Source: Variovorax sp. PMC12 (GTDB lineage: Bacteria > Pseudomonadota > Gammaproteobacteria > Burkholderiales > Burkholderiaceae_C). Taken from it: a DNA stretch of 64,000 nucleotides. Shown in pieces: positions 16,785-25,351 of the stretch. The stretch spans positions 5,809,298-5,873,297 of the forward strand of contig NZ_CP027773.1 in the NCBI RefSeq assembly GCF_003019815.1, written 5' to 3'. The number at the start of each line of letters is the position of its first letter. Position 1 is the first letter of the stretch. A program made the position numbers and the translations under genes. A model generated the notes under the pieces. That model worked only from the letters and a program-made list of their open reading frames with translations. It made no database searches and was not told where the DNA came from.

Positions 16785-18215
16785 ATGCAACGCACCGACA
16801 GCCTGGCCGCCGCCACGGCCTATTTCGACGGCGGCGGCTTCTTCGCCGACCTCCAGCGCCGCGTCGCCTTTCGCACCGAAAGCGACACCGGCGCCGCCAC
16901 GCCCGCGCTCGAGGCCTACCTGCGCGAAGAGATGATTCCGCCCCTCTCGGCGCTCGGCTTCGCCTGCGAGGTCATCGCCAATCCGGTGCCCGGCGGCGGG
17001 CCCTTCCTCATCGCGCGCCGCATCGAGGACCCGTCGCTGCCCACGGTCATGACCTACGGCCACGGCGACGTGGTCAGCGGGCAGGACGCGAATTGGGAAG
17101 AGGGCCTCGCGCCGTGGGCGCTCACGGTGCGCGGCGAGCGCTGGTACGGCCGCGGCACGGCCGACAACAAGGGCCAGCACAGCATCAACCTGGGCGGCCT
17201 CGCCGCTGCGCTGCAGGCGCGCGGCGGGCGCCTGGGCTACAACGTGACCTGGCTCGTCGAGATGGGCGAGGAGGCCGCTTCGCCCGGCCTGCACGCGGTG
17301 TGCGCGCAGGAGCGCGACAAGCTGCGCGCCGACCTCTTCATTGCCAGCGACGGCCCGCGCGTGAGCGCCCTGCGGCCCACGCTGTTCCTGGGTTCGCGCG
17401 GTGCGGTCAACTTCAGCCTGCGGCTGCGCGCCCGGCCGCGCGGCTACCACTCGGGCAACTGGGGCGGCGTGCTGGTCAACCCGGGCACGGTGCTCAGCCA
17501 TGCGGTGGCTTCGCTGGTGGATGCGCGCGGCCGCATCCTGGTCGAGGCCCTGCGCCCGCCGCCGGTCTCGCAGGCGGTGCGCGACGCGCTCGCCGACATC
17601 GCCATCGGCGGCGGCACGGACGACCCCGCCGTCGACGAAGGCTGGGGCGAGCCCGGCCTGAGCCCGGCCGAGCGGCTGGTGGCCTGGAACACCATCGAGG
17701 TGCTGGCGCTCGGCGCCGGCTCCGCCGTGCGGCCGGTCAATGCGATTCCCTCGGAGGCCGTGGCGCATTGCCAGTTGCGCTTCGTGGTCGGCACGCCCTG
17801 GCAGGACCTGCGGCAGATCGTGCGCGCGCATCTCGATGCGCATGGTTTCGAGCAGGTCGAGGTGGCGATCACGCTGACCGGCGCGGCCACGCGGCTCGAC
17901 GTTGAAAACCCGTGGGTCGGCTGGGCCCGGCAGTCCATCGAGCGCAGCAGCGGGCATCGCCTGGACCTGCTGCCCAATCTCGCGGGCTCGCTGCCCAACG
18001 ATGTGTTCGCCGACCTGCTGGGCCTGCCGACGCTGTGGGTGCCGCATTCGTACCCCGCCTGCGCGCAGCACGCACCCAACGAGCACCTGCTCGCGCCGCT
18101 GGCCCGCGAAGGCCTGCAGATCATGGCCGGCCTGTACTGGGACCTGGGCGAGCCGGGGCTCGAGCCGTGGGCCGCCGGGCGGCTGCCGGCATCCGTTTCT
18201 TCTTCCTTCTCCTGA
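16785..18215 (+). CDS. M20-family metallopeptidase/amidohydrolase
   Basis: 476 residues of the M20 (ArgE/DapE/CPG2) family, cytoplasmic zinc hydrolases. Metal and catalytic residues visible: YGHGDVVSG (His93, catalytic Asp95), GRGTADNKGQ (bridging Asp127) and EMGEEAASPG (Glu162/163); a dimerisation lid around 210-330 follows. The long C-terminal half resembles dipeptidase-like M20 members. Eight bases separate it from the first Bug receptor gene, so enzyme and receptor are probably co-expressed: uptake and hydrolysis of the same amide-type nutrient is a fair inference. Substrate unknown. Confidence 0.9.
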   Translation: MQRTDSLAAATAYFDGGGFFADLQRRVAFRTESDTGAATPALEAYLREEMIPPLSALGFACEVIANPVPGGGPFLIARRIEDPSLPTVMTYGHGDVVSGQDANWEEGLAPWALTVRGERWYGRGTADNKGQHSINLGGLAAALQARGGRLGYNVTWLVEMGEEAASPGLHAVCAQERDKLRADLFIASDGPRVSALRPTLFLGSRGAVNFSLRLRARPRGYHSGNWGGVLVNPGTVLSHAVASLVDARGRILVEALRPPPVSQAVRDALADIAIGGGTDDPAVDEGWGEPGLSPAERLVAWNTIEVLALGAGSAVRPVNAIPSEAVAHCQLRFVVGTPWQDLRQIVRAHLDAHGFEQVEVAITLTGAATRLDVENPWVGWARQSIERSSGHRLDLLPNLAGSLPNDVFADLLGLPTLWVPHSYPACAQHAPNEHLLAPLAREGLQIMAGLYWDLGEPGLEPWAAGRLPASVSSSFS

Positions 18216-18223
18216 CTCGCACC

Positions 18224-19213
18224 ATGAACCTCGCCATTTCACGCCGCCGCTTCGGCCTGCTGCTTTCCGCTTCCGCCGTGCTGGGCACCCATGCGCCCGC
18301 GTTCGCCCAGGACGCCTGGCCCGAGCGCCCCATCAAGCTCGTCGTGCCCTTCCCGCCGGGCGGCGGCACCGACCTCGTGGCGCGCGCGATGGGGCAGACC
18401 CTGTCGGAGCGGCTCGGGCAGCCCATCGTCGTCGACAACCGGCCCGGTGCCTCGACCATCATCGGCACCGACGCCGTCGCCAAGGCCGCGCCCGACGGCT
18501 ACACGCTGCTGCTCTCGGGCTCGACCAGCTACAGCGTGAACCCGGCGCTGCGCGCCAAGCTGCCGTACGACCCGGTGCGCGACCTGGCGCCCGTCGCCAT
18601 CGTGGCGCGCACGCCGCTGGTGCTGGTGGTGGGCAAGGGCACGCCGTGGCATTCGGTGCAGGAGCTCATCGCGGCCGCCAAGGCCAGGCCGAAGAGCATC
18701 CGCTATGCCACCTTCGGCTCGGGCTCGGGCCCGCACCTGGCGGGCGAGCTGTTCGCGCTGGCGGCCGGCATCCAGCTGCAGGACATTCCGTACAAGGGCA
18801 GCAGCCAGAGTTCGATGGCCGTGATCGGCGGCGAAATAGAAGTGGGCATCGACACCGTGGCGGCGGTGGCACCGCATGTGCGCTCGGGCAAGCTGCGTGC
18901 GCTGGGCATCGTGGGGGCCACGCGCTCCAGCATGCTGCCCGAGGTGCGCACGCTCGCCGAGCAGGGCCTGCCCGATGCCACCTTCGACGCCTGGTACGGC
19001 TTTGCCGCGCCGGCGCGCACCCCGGCCCCGGTGATCGACAAGCTGGCCCGCGCGGTCACGGCCACCATGGCCAATGCGTCGCTGCAGGCGCAACTGCGCG
19101 CGCAGGGCATGGAGCCGGTGGCCATCAGCTCGGCCGCCTTCCGCGCGCAGATGGAGGGCGAGATTTCGCGCTACCGCGCGCTGGCGCACCGCGCGGGCAT
19201 CGCCGCCGAGTAG
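18224..19213 (+). CDS. Bug-family periplasmic substrate-binding receptor (first of tandem pair)
   Basis: 329 residues. N-terminal signal (SRRRFGLLLSASAVLGTHAPAFAQ, Tat-like RRRF) then the classic Bug/TctC start: WPERPIKLVVPFPPGGGTDLVARAMG. Later PDGYTLLLSGST and YATFGSGSGPHLAGELFA line the ligand pocket. Bug proteins bind carboxylates for tripartite tricarboxylate transporters or act as sensors. No TctA/TctB membrane genes are nearby, so this may be an orphan receptor, as is usual in these bacteria. It follows the M20 gene by eight bases. Confidence 0.93.
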   Translation: MNLAISRRRFGLLLSASAVLGTHAPAFAQDAWPERPIKLVVPFPPGGGTDLVARAMGQTLSERLGQPIVVDNRPGASTIIGTDAVAKAAPDGYTLLLSGSTSYSVNPALRAKLPYDPVRDLAPVAIVARTPLVLVVGKGTPWHSVQELIAAAKARPKSIRYATFGSGSGPHLAGELFALAAGIQLQDIPYKGSSQSSMAVIGGEIEVGIDTVAAVAPHVRSGKLRALGIVGATRSSMLPEVRTLAEQGLPDATFDAWYGFAAPARTPAPVIDKLARAVTATMANASLQAQLRAQGMEPVAISSAAFRAQMEGEISRYRALAHRAGIAAE

Positions 19214-19297
19214 ATGCCGGGCAGGTAGGACAGGTACGCGAATTCGGCCCCTCGGGCTGCACGGATGGATCGCATGGGGCAAACTGGAAATCTGTTC

Positions 19298-19314
19298 GTT
19301 GCCCGTGCGGCAAC
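19298..19314. promoter_or_regulatory. Inverted repeat upstream of the second Bug gene, same half-sites as the LysR operator
   Basis: GTTGCC-N5-GGCAAC, arms of six, 35 bases before the second Bug gene in the 136-base gap between the pair. Its core TTGCC-N5-GGCAA matches the palindrome at 16685-16699 in half-site and spacing. This suggests the same LysR protein binds here and gives the second receptor its own control point. Confidence 0.55.
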
Positions 19315-19349
19315 CGGCCGGGCCGCTCGCCCGGCCCGGCGCGGATTCC

Positions 19350-20381
19350 ATGACCCAGCTTTCGTCCCGCATCCTCGGCGTTCTTCTTCATAGCCTGCTC
19401 GTCCTCCGGCGCTGGGGGCAGGGCGTGCTGCTGTGCCTGGCCGCGGTGTCGGGCGCCCATGCGCAAACGGCTGCGACGGGCGACTGGCCGCAAAGGCCGA
19501 TCCGCATGGTGGTGCCGTTCACGGCCGGCGGCGGCAGCGACATCGTGGCCCGTGTCCTCGCGCGGCCGCTGTCCCAAGAACTGGGCCAGCCGGTGTTCAT
19601 CGACAACAGGCCGGGCGCGGCCACCGTCATCGGCACCCAGTACGTCGTGCGTTCGGTGCCTGACGGCCACACGCTGCTGCTGTCGGGATCGACCAGCTTC
19701 AGCATCAACCCGGCGCTGCGCAAGAAGCTTCCTTACGACCCGGCGCGCGACCTGGCGCCCATTGCCATCGTCGCGCGCAGTTCGCTCGCGATCGTGGGGG
19801 GCAAGGCCACGCCCTGGCATTCGCTGCCCGAGCTGATCGCGGCGGCCAAGGCGCACCCGGGGCGCATTCGCTACGGCACCTTCGGCCCGGGGTCGGGCCC
19901 GCACCTGGCGGGCGAGATGCTCGCCGCCGCAGCGGGCATCCGGCTGCAGGCCGTGCCCTACCGCAACACGGGCCAGCTTGCCGTGGCCCTGAGCGCCGGC
20001 GAAGTGGACCTGGGCATCGAGGTGGCGGGCGCGGTGGCGCCGCTCGTGAATGCGGGCCGGCTGCGTGCGCTGGCCGTGTTCGGCGCCGGACGCTCCGGTG
20101 CGTTGCCCGGGGTGCGCACCCTGGCGGAGCAGGGCTTGCCCGATGCCACGTTCGAAGCCTGGTTCGGGCTGGCCGCCCCGGCGCGCACGCCGGCGCCGGT
20201 GCTCGACGCGCTTTCCCGGGCGGTCACGCGGGCCATGGACGACGCTGCCTTGCAGGCGAACCTGCGCGCACAGGGCATGGACCCCGTGACGGTCGGCCCG
20301 GAAGCCTTCCGCAAGGAGGCCGAGAGCGAGATCTCGCGCTACCGCGTGCAGGCGGACCGCGCGGGCATCTCGCTGGACTGA
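19350..20381 (+). CDS. Bug-family periplasmic substrate-binding receptor (second of tandem pair)
   Basis: 343 residues. A longer hydrophobic signal (VLLHSLLVLRRWGQGVLLCL ... GAHAQ, cleavage near residue 39) precedes WPQRPIRMVVPFTAGGGSDIVARVLA. It aligns along its whole length with the preceding Bug protein (shared PDG-TLLLSGSTS, NPALRKKLPYDP, FGPGSGPHLAGE, RTLAEQGLPDATFEAW), so the pair looks like a tandem duplication that later diverged. It has its own upstream inverted repeat. Ligand unknown. Confidence 0.92.
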   Translation: MTQLSSRILGVLLHSLLVLRRWGQGVLLCLAAVSGAHAQTAATGDWPQRPIRMVVPFTAGGGSDIVARVLARPLSQELGQPVFIDNRPGAATVIGTQYVVRSVPDGHTLLLSGSTSFSINPALRKKLPYDPARDLAPIAIVARSSLAIVGGKATPWHSLPELIAAAKAHPGRIRYGTFGPGSGPHLAGEMLAAAAGIRLQAVPYRNTGQLAVALSAGEVDLGIEVAGAVAPLVNAGRLRALAVFGAGRSGALPGVRTLAEQGLPDATFEAWFGLAAPARTPAPVLDALSRAVTRAMDDAALQANLRAQGMDPVTVGPEAFRKEAESEISRYRVQADRAGISLD

Positions 20382-20399
20382 GCCGCCAGCGCGGCGGCT

Positions 20400-21218
20400 T
20401 CAGGCGGCAGGCGCCGCGTCCAGGAAGTCGCGCAGCGCGAACAGCACCGCGTCCGGCGCCTCGCTCATCAGCGCGTGGCCGGCGTGCACCGTCACCACCT
20501 TGCCGCTGCGGGCCTTGCCCACCAGCGCCTTGGTGGCACGCGGCGGCGTCATCTGGTCTGCGTCGCCGAGCAGGAACAGCACCGGGCACTGCACCTTTTC
20601 CATGGCCGCTTCGCCGTTGGCGTAGTCGTTGCAGGCCTTGAAGCCGATGTGGAACACGTTGGCGTCGCGGTTGCTCGCGAGCACGCGGCGCATCAGCGCG
20701 CGCGAGCTGCCGTAGAGCCACGTGCCCGGCCCGAGCGAGGAGGGCGGCGGCGCCAGCAGCGCATGCGAGAAGGTGTTGACCATGGCGATGGCGCGCTGCG
20801 GGTCGTTGAGCGCGCCGTCGAGCAGCGCGGGCGACACCGTCATCGGGTAGGCCGTGCCCACCATCGCCAGGTGCGACACGCGCCCGGGCGCGCGCGCAGC
20901 GGTCTCCAGCGCGATCAGCGAGCCGAAGCTGTGGCCGACCAGCGCGGCTTTCTCCACGCCCGCCGCGTCGAGCAGCGCGATGACGAACTGCGCCGCCTCT
21001 TCCACGCTGGCGGGCGGCGGGCCTTCGCTCTTGCAATGGCCGGGCAGGTCGACCGCCAGCACGTTCCAGCCGTGGTTGGCGAACCAGCGGGTCTGCAGGA
21101 TCCACACGCTGTGGTCGTTCAGCACGCCGTGGATGAACACGGCCGTGGGCCTGGCCGGATCGAGCGGCTTGCCGCCGGTGTAGCAGTAGGTGCCGTGGCC
21201 GTTGACGATGTAGTTCAT
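20400..21218 (-). CDS. Alpha/beta-hydrolase
   Basis: 272 residues with an alpha/beta-hydrolase fold: TAVFIHGVLND (oxyanion loop), LVGHSFGSL with nucleophile Ser97, LFLLGDADQMTPP (acid) and VTVHAGHALMSE (catalytic His). The ATG one base after the metY stop is chosen; a GTG three codons upstream also exists. It follows metY closely and probably shares its transcript. A role in acyl-homoserine or ester chemistry tied to methionine synthesis is possible but unproven; the protein lacks features of MetX. Confidence 0.85.
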   Translation of the reverse strand: MNYIVNGHGTYCYTGGKPLDPARPTAVFIHGVLNDHSVWILQTRWFANHGWNVLAVDLPGHCKSEGPPPASVEEAAQFVIALLDAAGVEKAALVGHSFGSLIALETAARAPGRVSHLAMVGTAYPMTVSPALLDGALNDPQRAIAMVNTFSHALLAPPPSSLGPGTWLYGSSRALMRRVLASNRDANVFHIGFKACNDYANGEAAMEKVQCPVLFLLGDADQMTPPRATKALVGKARSGKVVTVHAGHALMSEAPDAVLFALRDFLDAAPAA

Positions 21219-21219
21219 G

Positions 21220-22530
21220 TCAGGCACCCGCCTTTTCCGCCGCCTTCAGCGCGCGCTTGAGGTCGTCGATCAGGTCGGCAGCGTCTTCCAGGCCGATCGA
21301 CAGGCGGATCGTGCCTTGCGATATGCCCGCGCCGGCCAGCGCCTCGTCGGTCATGCGGAAGTGGGTGGTGCTGGCCGGGTGGATCACCAGGCTGCGGCAG
21401 TCGCCCACGTTGGCGAGGTGGCTGAACAGCTTGAGCGCTTCGATGAAGGCCTTGCCCTGCGCGCGGCTGCCCTTGATGTCGAAGCTGAACACCGCGCCGG
21501 CGCCGCGCGCGCCGTGGCGCAGCAGCTTCTGCGCGAGCGCGTGGCTCGGGTGCGACTCGATCAGCGGATGTCCCACGCGCGACACGAACGGGTGCGCGGC
21601 CAGGAATTCGACCACCTTCTGCGTGTTGTCGATGTGGCGCTCCATGCGCAGCGGCAGGGTCTCGATGCCCTGCAGGATGAGCCAGGCCGTGTGCGGGCTC
21701 ATCGACGCGCCGAAGTCGCGCAGGCCTTCGCGGCGCGCGCGCAGCAGGAAGGCGCCGACGGTGCTTTCCTCGCTGAACACCATGTTGTGGAAGCCGTCGT
21801 AGGCCTGCGTGAGCTCGGCGAACTTGCCCGACTTCTCCCAGTCGAAGCTGCCGCCGTCGACCACCACCCCGCCGATCACGGTGCCGTGGCCCGACAGGAA
21901 CTTGGTGGCCGAGTGATAGACCAGGTCGGCGCCCCAGTCGAAGGGCTTGATGAGGTAGGGCGAGGTGAGCGTGGAGTCGACCAGCAGCGGCACGCCGGCT
22001 TCGTGGGCGATGTCGCTCACCGCCGGTATGTCGAGCACGTCGAGCCCGGGGTTGCCCACGGTTTCGCCGAAGAACAGCTTGGTCTCGGGCCGTACGGCGT
22101 TGCGCCAGCCGTCCAGGTCGCCGGGCTTGACGAAGGTGGTCTCGATGCCGAAGCGGCGCATCGTGTAGTGCAGCAGGTTCTGCGAGCCACCGTACAGCGC
22201 CGTGCTGGCCACGATGTGCGAGCCCGCGCCCATCAGCGTGGCCACCGACAGGTGCAGCGCGGCCTGTCCGCTGGCGGTGGCGATGGCGCCGATGCCGCCT
22301 TCGAGCGCCGACACGCGCTGCTCCAGCACCGCGTTGGTCGGGTTGCTGATGCGCGAATAGACGTGGCCGGCGCGCTCCAGGTTGAACAGCGCGGCGGCGT
22401 GGTCGCTCGACTCGAAGACGAAGGAGGTGGTGAGGTGGATCGGCACGGCCCGCGCGCCGGTGGCGGGGTCGGGCGAGGCGCCGGCGTGCAGCGCGAGGGT
22501 GTCGAAACCGGGGTCGGAATAACCGGGCAT
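21220..22530 (-). CDS. metY: O-acetylhomoserine sulfhydrylase (PLP enzyme)
   Basis: 436 residues, the MetY size class. PLP-dependent Cys/Met metabolism fold: ATASGQAALHL, YGGSQNLLHYTM, GETVGNPGLDVLDIP, LLVDSTLTSPYL and YHSATKFLSGHG with the PLP lysine at 210; the MetY-like AWLILQGIETLPLRMERH follows. It makes homocysteine from O-acetylhomoserine and sulfide in the cytoplasm. A MetZ (O-succinyl) specificity cannot be fully excluded. The start is ATG at 22530; the 175-base gap upstream is shared with the divergent CBS gene. Confidence 0.92.
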   Translation of the reverse strand: MPGYSDPGFDTLALHAGASPDPATGARAVPIHLTTSFVFESSDHAAALFNLERAGHVYSRISNPTNAVLEQRVSALEGGIGAIATASGQAALHLSVATLMGAGSHIVASTALYGGSQNLLHYTMRRFGIETTFVKPGDLDGWRNAVRPETKLFFGETVGNPGLDVLDIPAVSDIAHEAGVPLLVDSTLTSPYLIKPFDWGADLVYHSATKFLSGHGTVIGGVVVDGGSFDWEKSGKFAELTQAYDGFHNMVFSEESTVGAFLLRARREGLRDFGASMSPHTAWLILQGIETLPLRMERHIDNTQKVVEFLAAHPFVSRVGHPLIESHPSHALAQKLLRHGARGAGAVFSFDIKGSRAQGKAFIEALKLFSHLANVGDCRSLVIHPASTTHFRMTDEALAGAGISQGTIRLSIGLEDAADLIDDLKRALKAAEKAGA

Positions 22531-22705
22531 GAAGGCCTTTCTGTGTCTGAGCGTTGTCTCCTGGCAATGCCCCGTTACGTCTGCAATTCATGCGTCCGCG
22601 ACAAGGGCGCTCAGGTCGGCGTCGATTGTGGGCTATATTCAAAAACGGCAGGCCCGCCCAGATACACCAGAGATAGCCGAGATTGAGTCCCGAGAGGAGC
22701 ACACG

Positions 22706-23158
22706 ATGAAAGTCAGCGACATCCTTCGCGTCAAGGGCAACACGCTCTTCACCATCACGCCAGACGACCCGCTGGCAGACGCCGCCAACACCATGGCGGA
22801 AAAGGACATCGGTTCGCTGGTGGTCATGGAGCACGGCGACCTGGTCGGCATGCTCACCTTCCGGGAAGTGATCGTCGCCATCGTCAACAACGGCGGCCAG
22901 GTCGGCACCACGCTGGTCCGCAAGGCCATGGACGACGCCCCCGTCACCTGCACCCTGGAAACCGACCTCGACGAAATCCGCCGCATCATGCTGGAGCGCC
23001 ACGCGCGCTACATGCCCGTCATGGACAAGCGCATGCTGATGGGCGTGATCAGCTTCTACGACGTGGCCAAGGCCGTGGTGGACAGCCAGAACTTCGAGAA
23101 CAAGATGCTCAAGGCCTACATCCGCGACTGGCCCGCGGAAGACGAAAAGACCGGCTGA
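22706..23158 (+). CDS. Two-CBS-domain protein
   Basis: 150 residues made of a pair of CBS motifs (about 1-65 and 72-135), a Bateman module that binds adenine nucleotides. Conserved pieces: VKGNTLFTITPDDPLADAANTMAEKDIGSL is the first motif start in two halves, then GDLVGMLTFREV, and RYMPVMDKRMLMGVISFYDVAKAV. GAGAGGAGCACACG gives a strong ribosome-binding site. Stand-alone CBS proteins of this type are common in Burkholderiales; target unknown. Divergent from metY. Confidence 0.9.
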   Translation: MKVSDILRVKGNTLFTITPDDPLADAANTMAEKDIGSLVVMEHGDLVGMLTFREVIVAIVNNGGQVGTTLVRKAMDDAPVTCTLETDLDEIRRIMLERHARYMPVMDKRMLMGVISFYDVAKAVVDSQNFENKMLKAYIRDWPAEDEKTG

Positions 23159-23185
23159 GCGCTGCCTCCGCGTTGGAGGCGAGCC

Positions 23186-24175
23186 CTACTCTTTGATGTT
23201 GGCGGTCTGCACGATCTTCTGGTTGCGCGCGTATTCCGCCTGCACGAACTTGCCGAACGACTCCGGCGTGCCGCTGCCCGGCAGCGCGCCTTGCTCCATC
23301 AGCTTGGAGCGCACGCCTTCTTCCTGCAGCACCGCATTGAGTTCCTGGTTGATCTGCGCGACCACCGCCGGCGGCGTTTTCGCGGGCGCGAAGATGCCGG
23401 TCCAGCTCACCATGTCGAAGCCCTTGAGGCCAGGCATCTCGTCGAAGGTGGGCACGTTCGGCAGCGTGGGCAGCCGCCTGGTGCTGGTGATGCCAAGGGC
23501 CTTCAGGCGCTTGCCGTTCACGTGCGGTATGGCGCTGGTGCTCACCAGCATGGCCAGGTCGACCTGGTCGCCGATCACGTCGGTGGCAATCTGCGCGCCG
23601 CCGCGGTAGGGCACGTGGGTGACGAAGATGCCGCTGCGCTCCTTCAGCAGCTCCATGGCCAGCTGCAGCACCGTGCCCACGCCCGAGGTCGCGTAGTTGT
23701 ACTTGCCGGGCTTGGCCTTCGCGAGCTTCACGAAGTCGGAAAAAGTCTGGGCCTCCAGGCCGGGCCGCGCCACCAGCACCATCGGCGCGGTGTTGAGCAG
23801 GCCGACCGGCGCCAGGTCTTTCAGCGGATCGAAGCGGAAGGCGGTCGGGTTCACCAGCTTGCCGATGGCGATGGCGCTGTCGGGGCCGACCACCAGCGTG
23901 TAGCCGTCGGGCGCGGCGTTCACCGCCTTGGCCACGCCGATGGCGCCGCCCGCACCGCTCACGTTCTCGATGACCACCGACTGCTTGAGCCGCTCGCCGA
24001 GGCGCTGCGCGACGAGGCGCGCATTCACGTCCACGCTGCCGCCGGCGGTGTAGGGAACGATCAGCGTGATGGGCTTGGCCGTGGGCCAGGCCTGCGCGAG
24101 CGCCGCGGTGGGCAGGGCCGCGCAAAGCGCGGCGGTGAGAAGCAGGCGGCGGGGAGTGTTCATGGCGTGGGTCAT
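23186..24175 (-). CDS. Bug-family periplasmic receptor linked to adenosine deaminase
   Basis: 329 residues with signal peptide (RRLLLTAALCAALPTAALAQ) and Bug core AWPTAKPITLIVPYTAGGSVDVNARLVAQRL. The start ATG overlaps the adenosine deaminase stop (ATGA); an internal ATG four codons on is an alternative. The overlap implies co-translation with the deaminase, and hence a purine nucleoside or related compound as possible ligand, although Bug proteins normally bind carboxylates. No membrane transporter genes adjoin. It is more distant from the tandem pair at 18224-20381 than those are from each other. Confidence 0.92.
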   Translation of the reverse strand: MTHAMNTPRRLLLTAALCAALPTAALAQAWPTAKPITLIVPYTAGGSVDVNARLVAQRLGERLKQSVVIENVSGAGGAIGVAKAVNAAPDGYTLVVGPDSAIAIGKLVNPTAFRFDPLKDLAPVGLLNTAPMVLVARPGLEAQTFSDFVKLAKAKPGKYNYATSGVGTVLQLAMELLKERSGIFVTHVPYRGGAQIATDVIGDQVDLAMLVSTSAIPHVNGKRLKALGITSTRRLPTLPNVPTFDEMPGLKGFDMVSWTGIFAPAKTPPAVVAQINQELNAVLQEEGVRSKLMEQGALPGSGTPESFGKFVQAEYARNQKIVQTANIKE

Positions 24176-25263
24176 TCGAGGGTGGTGGGGGCGGGTTCGG
24201 TGTCGAGGCGGTCGCGCAGCGTGTCGAACGCGGCGCTCCATTGCGTGCGCCATTCGCGGCGCTGCGTGTCGTCGATCCACGCGCCGTCCAGGCCGTTGTG
24301 CATGAAGCCGCGCAGGTCGTCCAGGCCGAAGCCGAAGTCGCGCACCATCATCAGCCAGGCCTGCGTGGGCGTGACCTTGTGCAGCGTCGGGTCGTCGGTG
24401 TTGGGGTGTATGCGCAGGCCCAGGCCGGGCATCTTGCGGATCGGATGGTCCAGCGCCCAGCGCTCCGGCGGCAGCGTGCGCAGGTAGTACGAATTGGTGG
24501 GCACCACGGTGAAGATCACGCCGCGCTCGGCGCACTGGCGCGCATAGTCGGGCTGGTCGACCACCGTGTAGCCGTGGTCGATGCGGTCGACCTGCAGCAC
24601 GTCGAGCGCGGTGCGCACGTTGGTCCAGGGCATACCGAACTCGCCCGCGTGCGCGGTGGTCTTCAGGCCGGCTTTCTTCGCATCGGCATAGGCCCGGGTG
24701 AACAGCTCGGGCGGGCGGTCGTTCTCGCGGTAGTCGATGCCGATGCCGATCACCTCGTCGCAGCGGTGCGCCTTGACCCACTCCACCATTTCCACCGCGG
24801 CCTGCGGGCTGGCTTCGCGGTCGATGGCGGCGATGAGCCGGCCGGTGATGCCGAAATCCTGCTGCGCGTCGTGGATGGCGCGCACGATGGCCGCCTGCGC
24901 CATCGGATAGGCAATGCCCGATTCATGCACCGTGCCGGTGGGGTTCCAGAAGAACTCCGCATAGCGCACGTTGTGCGAAGCCGCGTCCTGCAGGTATTCG
25001 AGCGTGAGCTGGTACAGATCGCCGGGGCCGCGCACCAGCTGGGCGTCGAGCGCGCGCAGCACGCGCAGCACGCCGACCGGTTTTTCTCCGCGCGTGTAGA
25101 AGCCCTCGATCTCGTCGGCCGCCAGCGGCGCGCCGGCCCGCAGGTTGAGCTGCTTGAAGGTCTCATGGCGCACCGTGCCGAACAGGTGGCAGTGCAGCTC
25201 GGCCTTGGGCATGGCCCGCAGCATCGATTCCAGCGTGAAGGGGACGGGGGTGGGGCTGGTCAT
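24172..25263 (-). CDS. add: Adenosine deaminase-family amidohydrolase
   Basis: 363 residues. All zinc and catalytic residues of the family are present: AELHCHLFG (His24, His26), TTAHAGEFG (His205, Glu208), RIDHGYT (His230) and HPNTDDP (Asp290/291). It should hydrolyse an aminopurine, most simply adenosine to inosine, but adenine- or N6-substituted purine deaminases share these motifs. The HPN variant in place of the common SLN before TDDP leaves specificity open. First gene of an add-Bug operon divergent from a LysR gene, with a 17-bp palindrome in the shared gap. Confidence 0.85.
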   Translation of the reverse strand: MTSPTPVPFTLESMLRAMPKAELHCHLFGTVRHETFKQLNLRAGAPLAADEIEGFYTRGEKPVGVLRVLRALDAQLVRGPGDLYQLTLEYLQDAASHNVRYAEFFWNPTGTVHESGIAYPMAQAAIVRAIHDAQQDFGITGRLIAAIDREASPQAAVEMVEWVKAHRCDEVIGIGIDYRENDRPPELFTRAYADAKKAGLKTTAHAGEFGMPWTNVRTALDVLQVDRIDHGYTVVDQPDYARQCAERGVIFTVVPTNSYYLRTLPPERWALDHPIRKMPGLGLRIHPNTDDPTLHKVTPTQAWLMMVRDFGFGLDDLRGFMHNGLDGAWIDDTQRREWRTQWSAAFDTLRDRLDTEPAPTTLE

Positions 25264-25317
25264 GCTGACCAGTCTAGTAATTGCCTTCTCATAAGGAAAA
25301 TTTTGAATTTCTATAAT

Positions 25318-25334
25318 TTGATTCACTGAATCAA
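25318..25334. promoter_or_regulatory. Palindrome TTGATTC-ACT-GAATCAA between add and LysR
   Basis: Perfect 7-bp arms with a three-base spacer, 17 bases before the LysR start and 54 bases before the add start. A TATAAT (25312-25317) abuts it on the plus strand and could be the -10 box of the LysR gene, so binding here would control both. The AT-rich gap (25270-25340) is the likely divergent promoter region. Assignment to the LysR protein is inference. Confidence 0.55.
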
Positions 25335-25351
25335 TAACCGAGGATGCGTCC

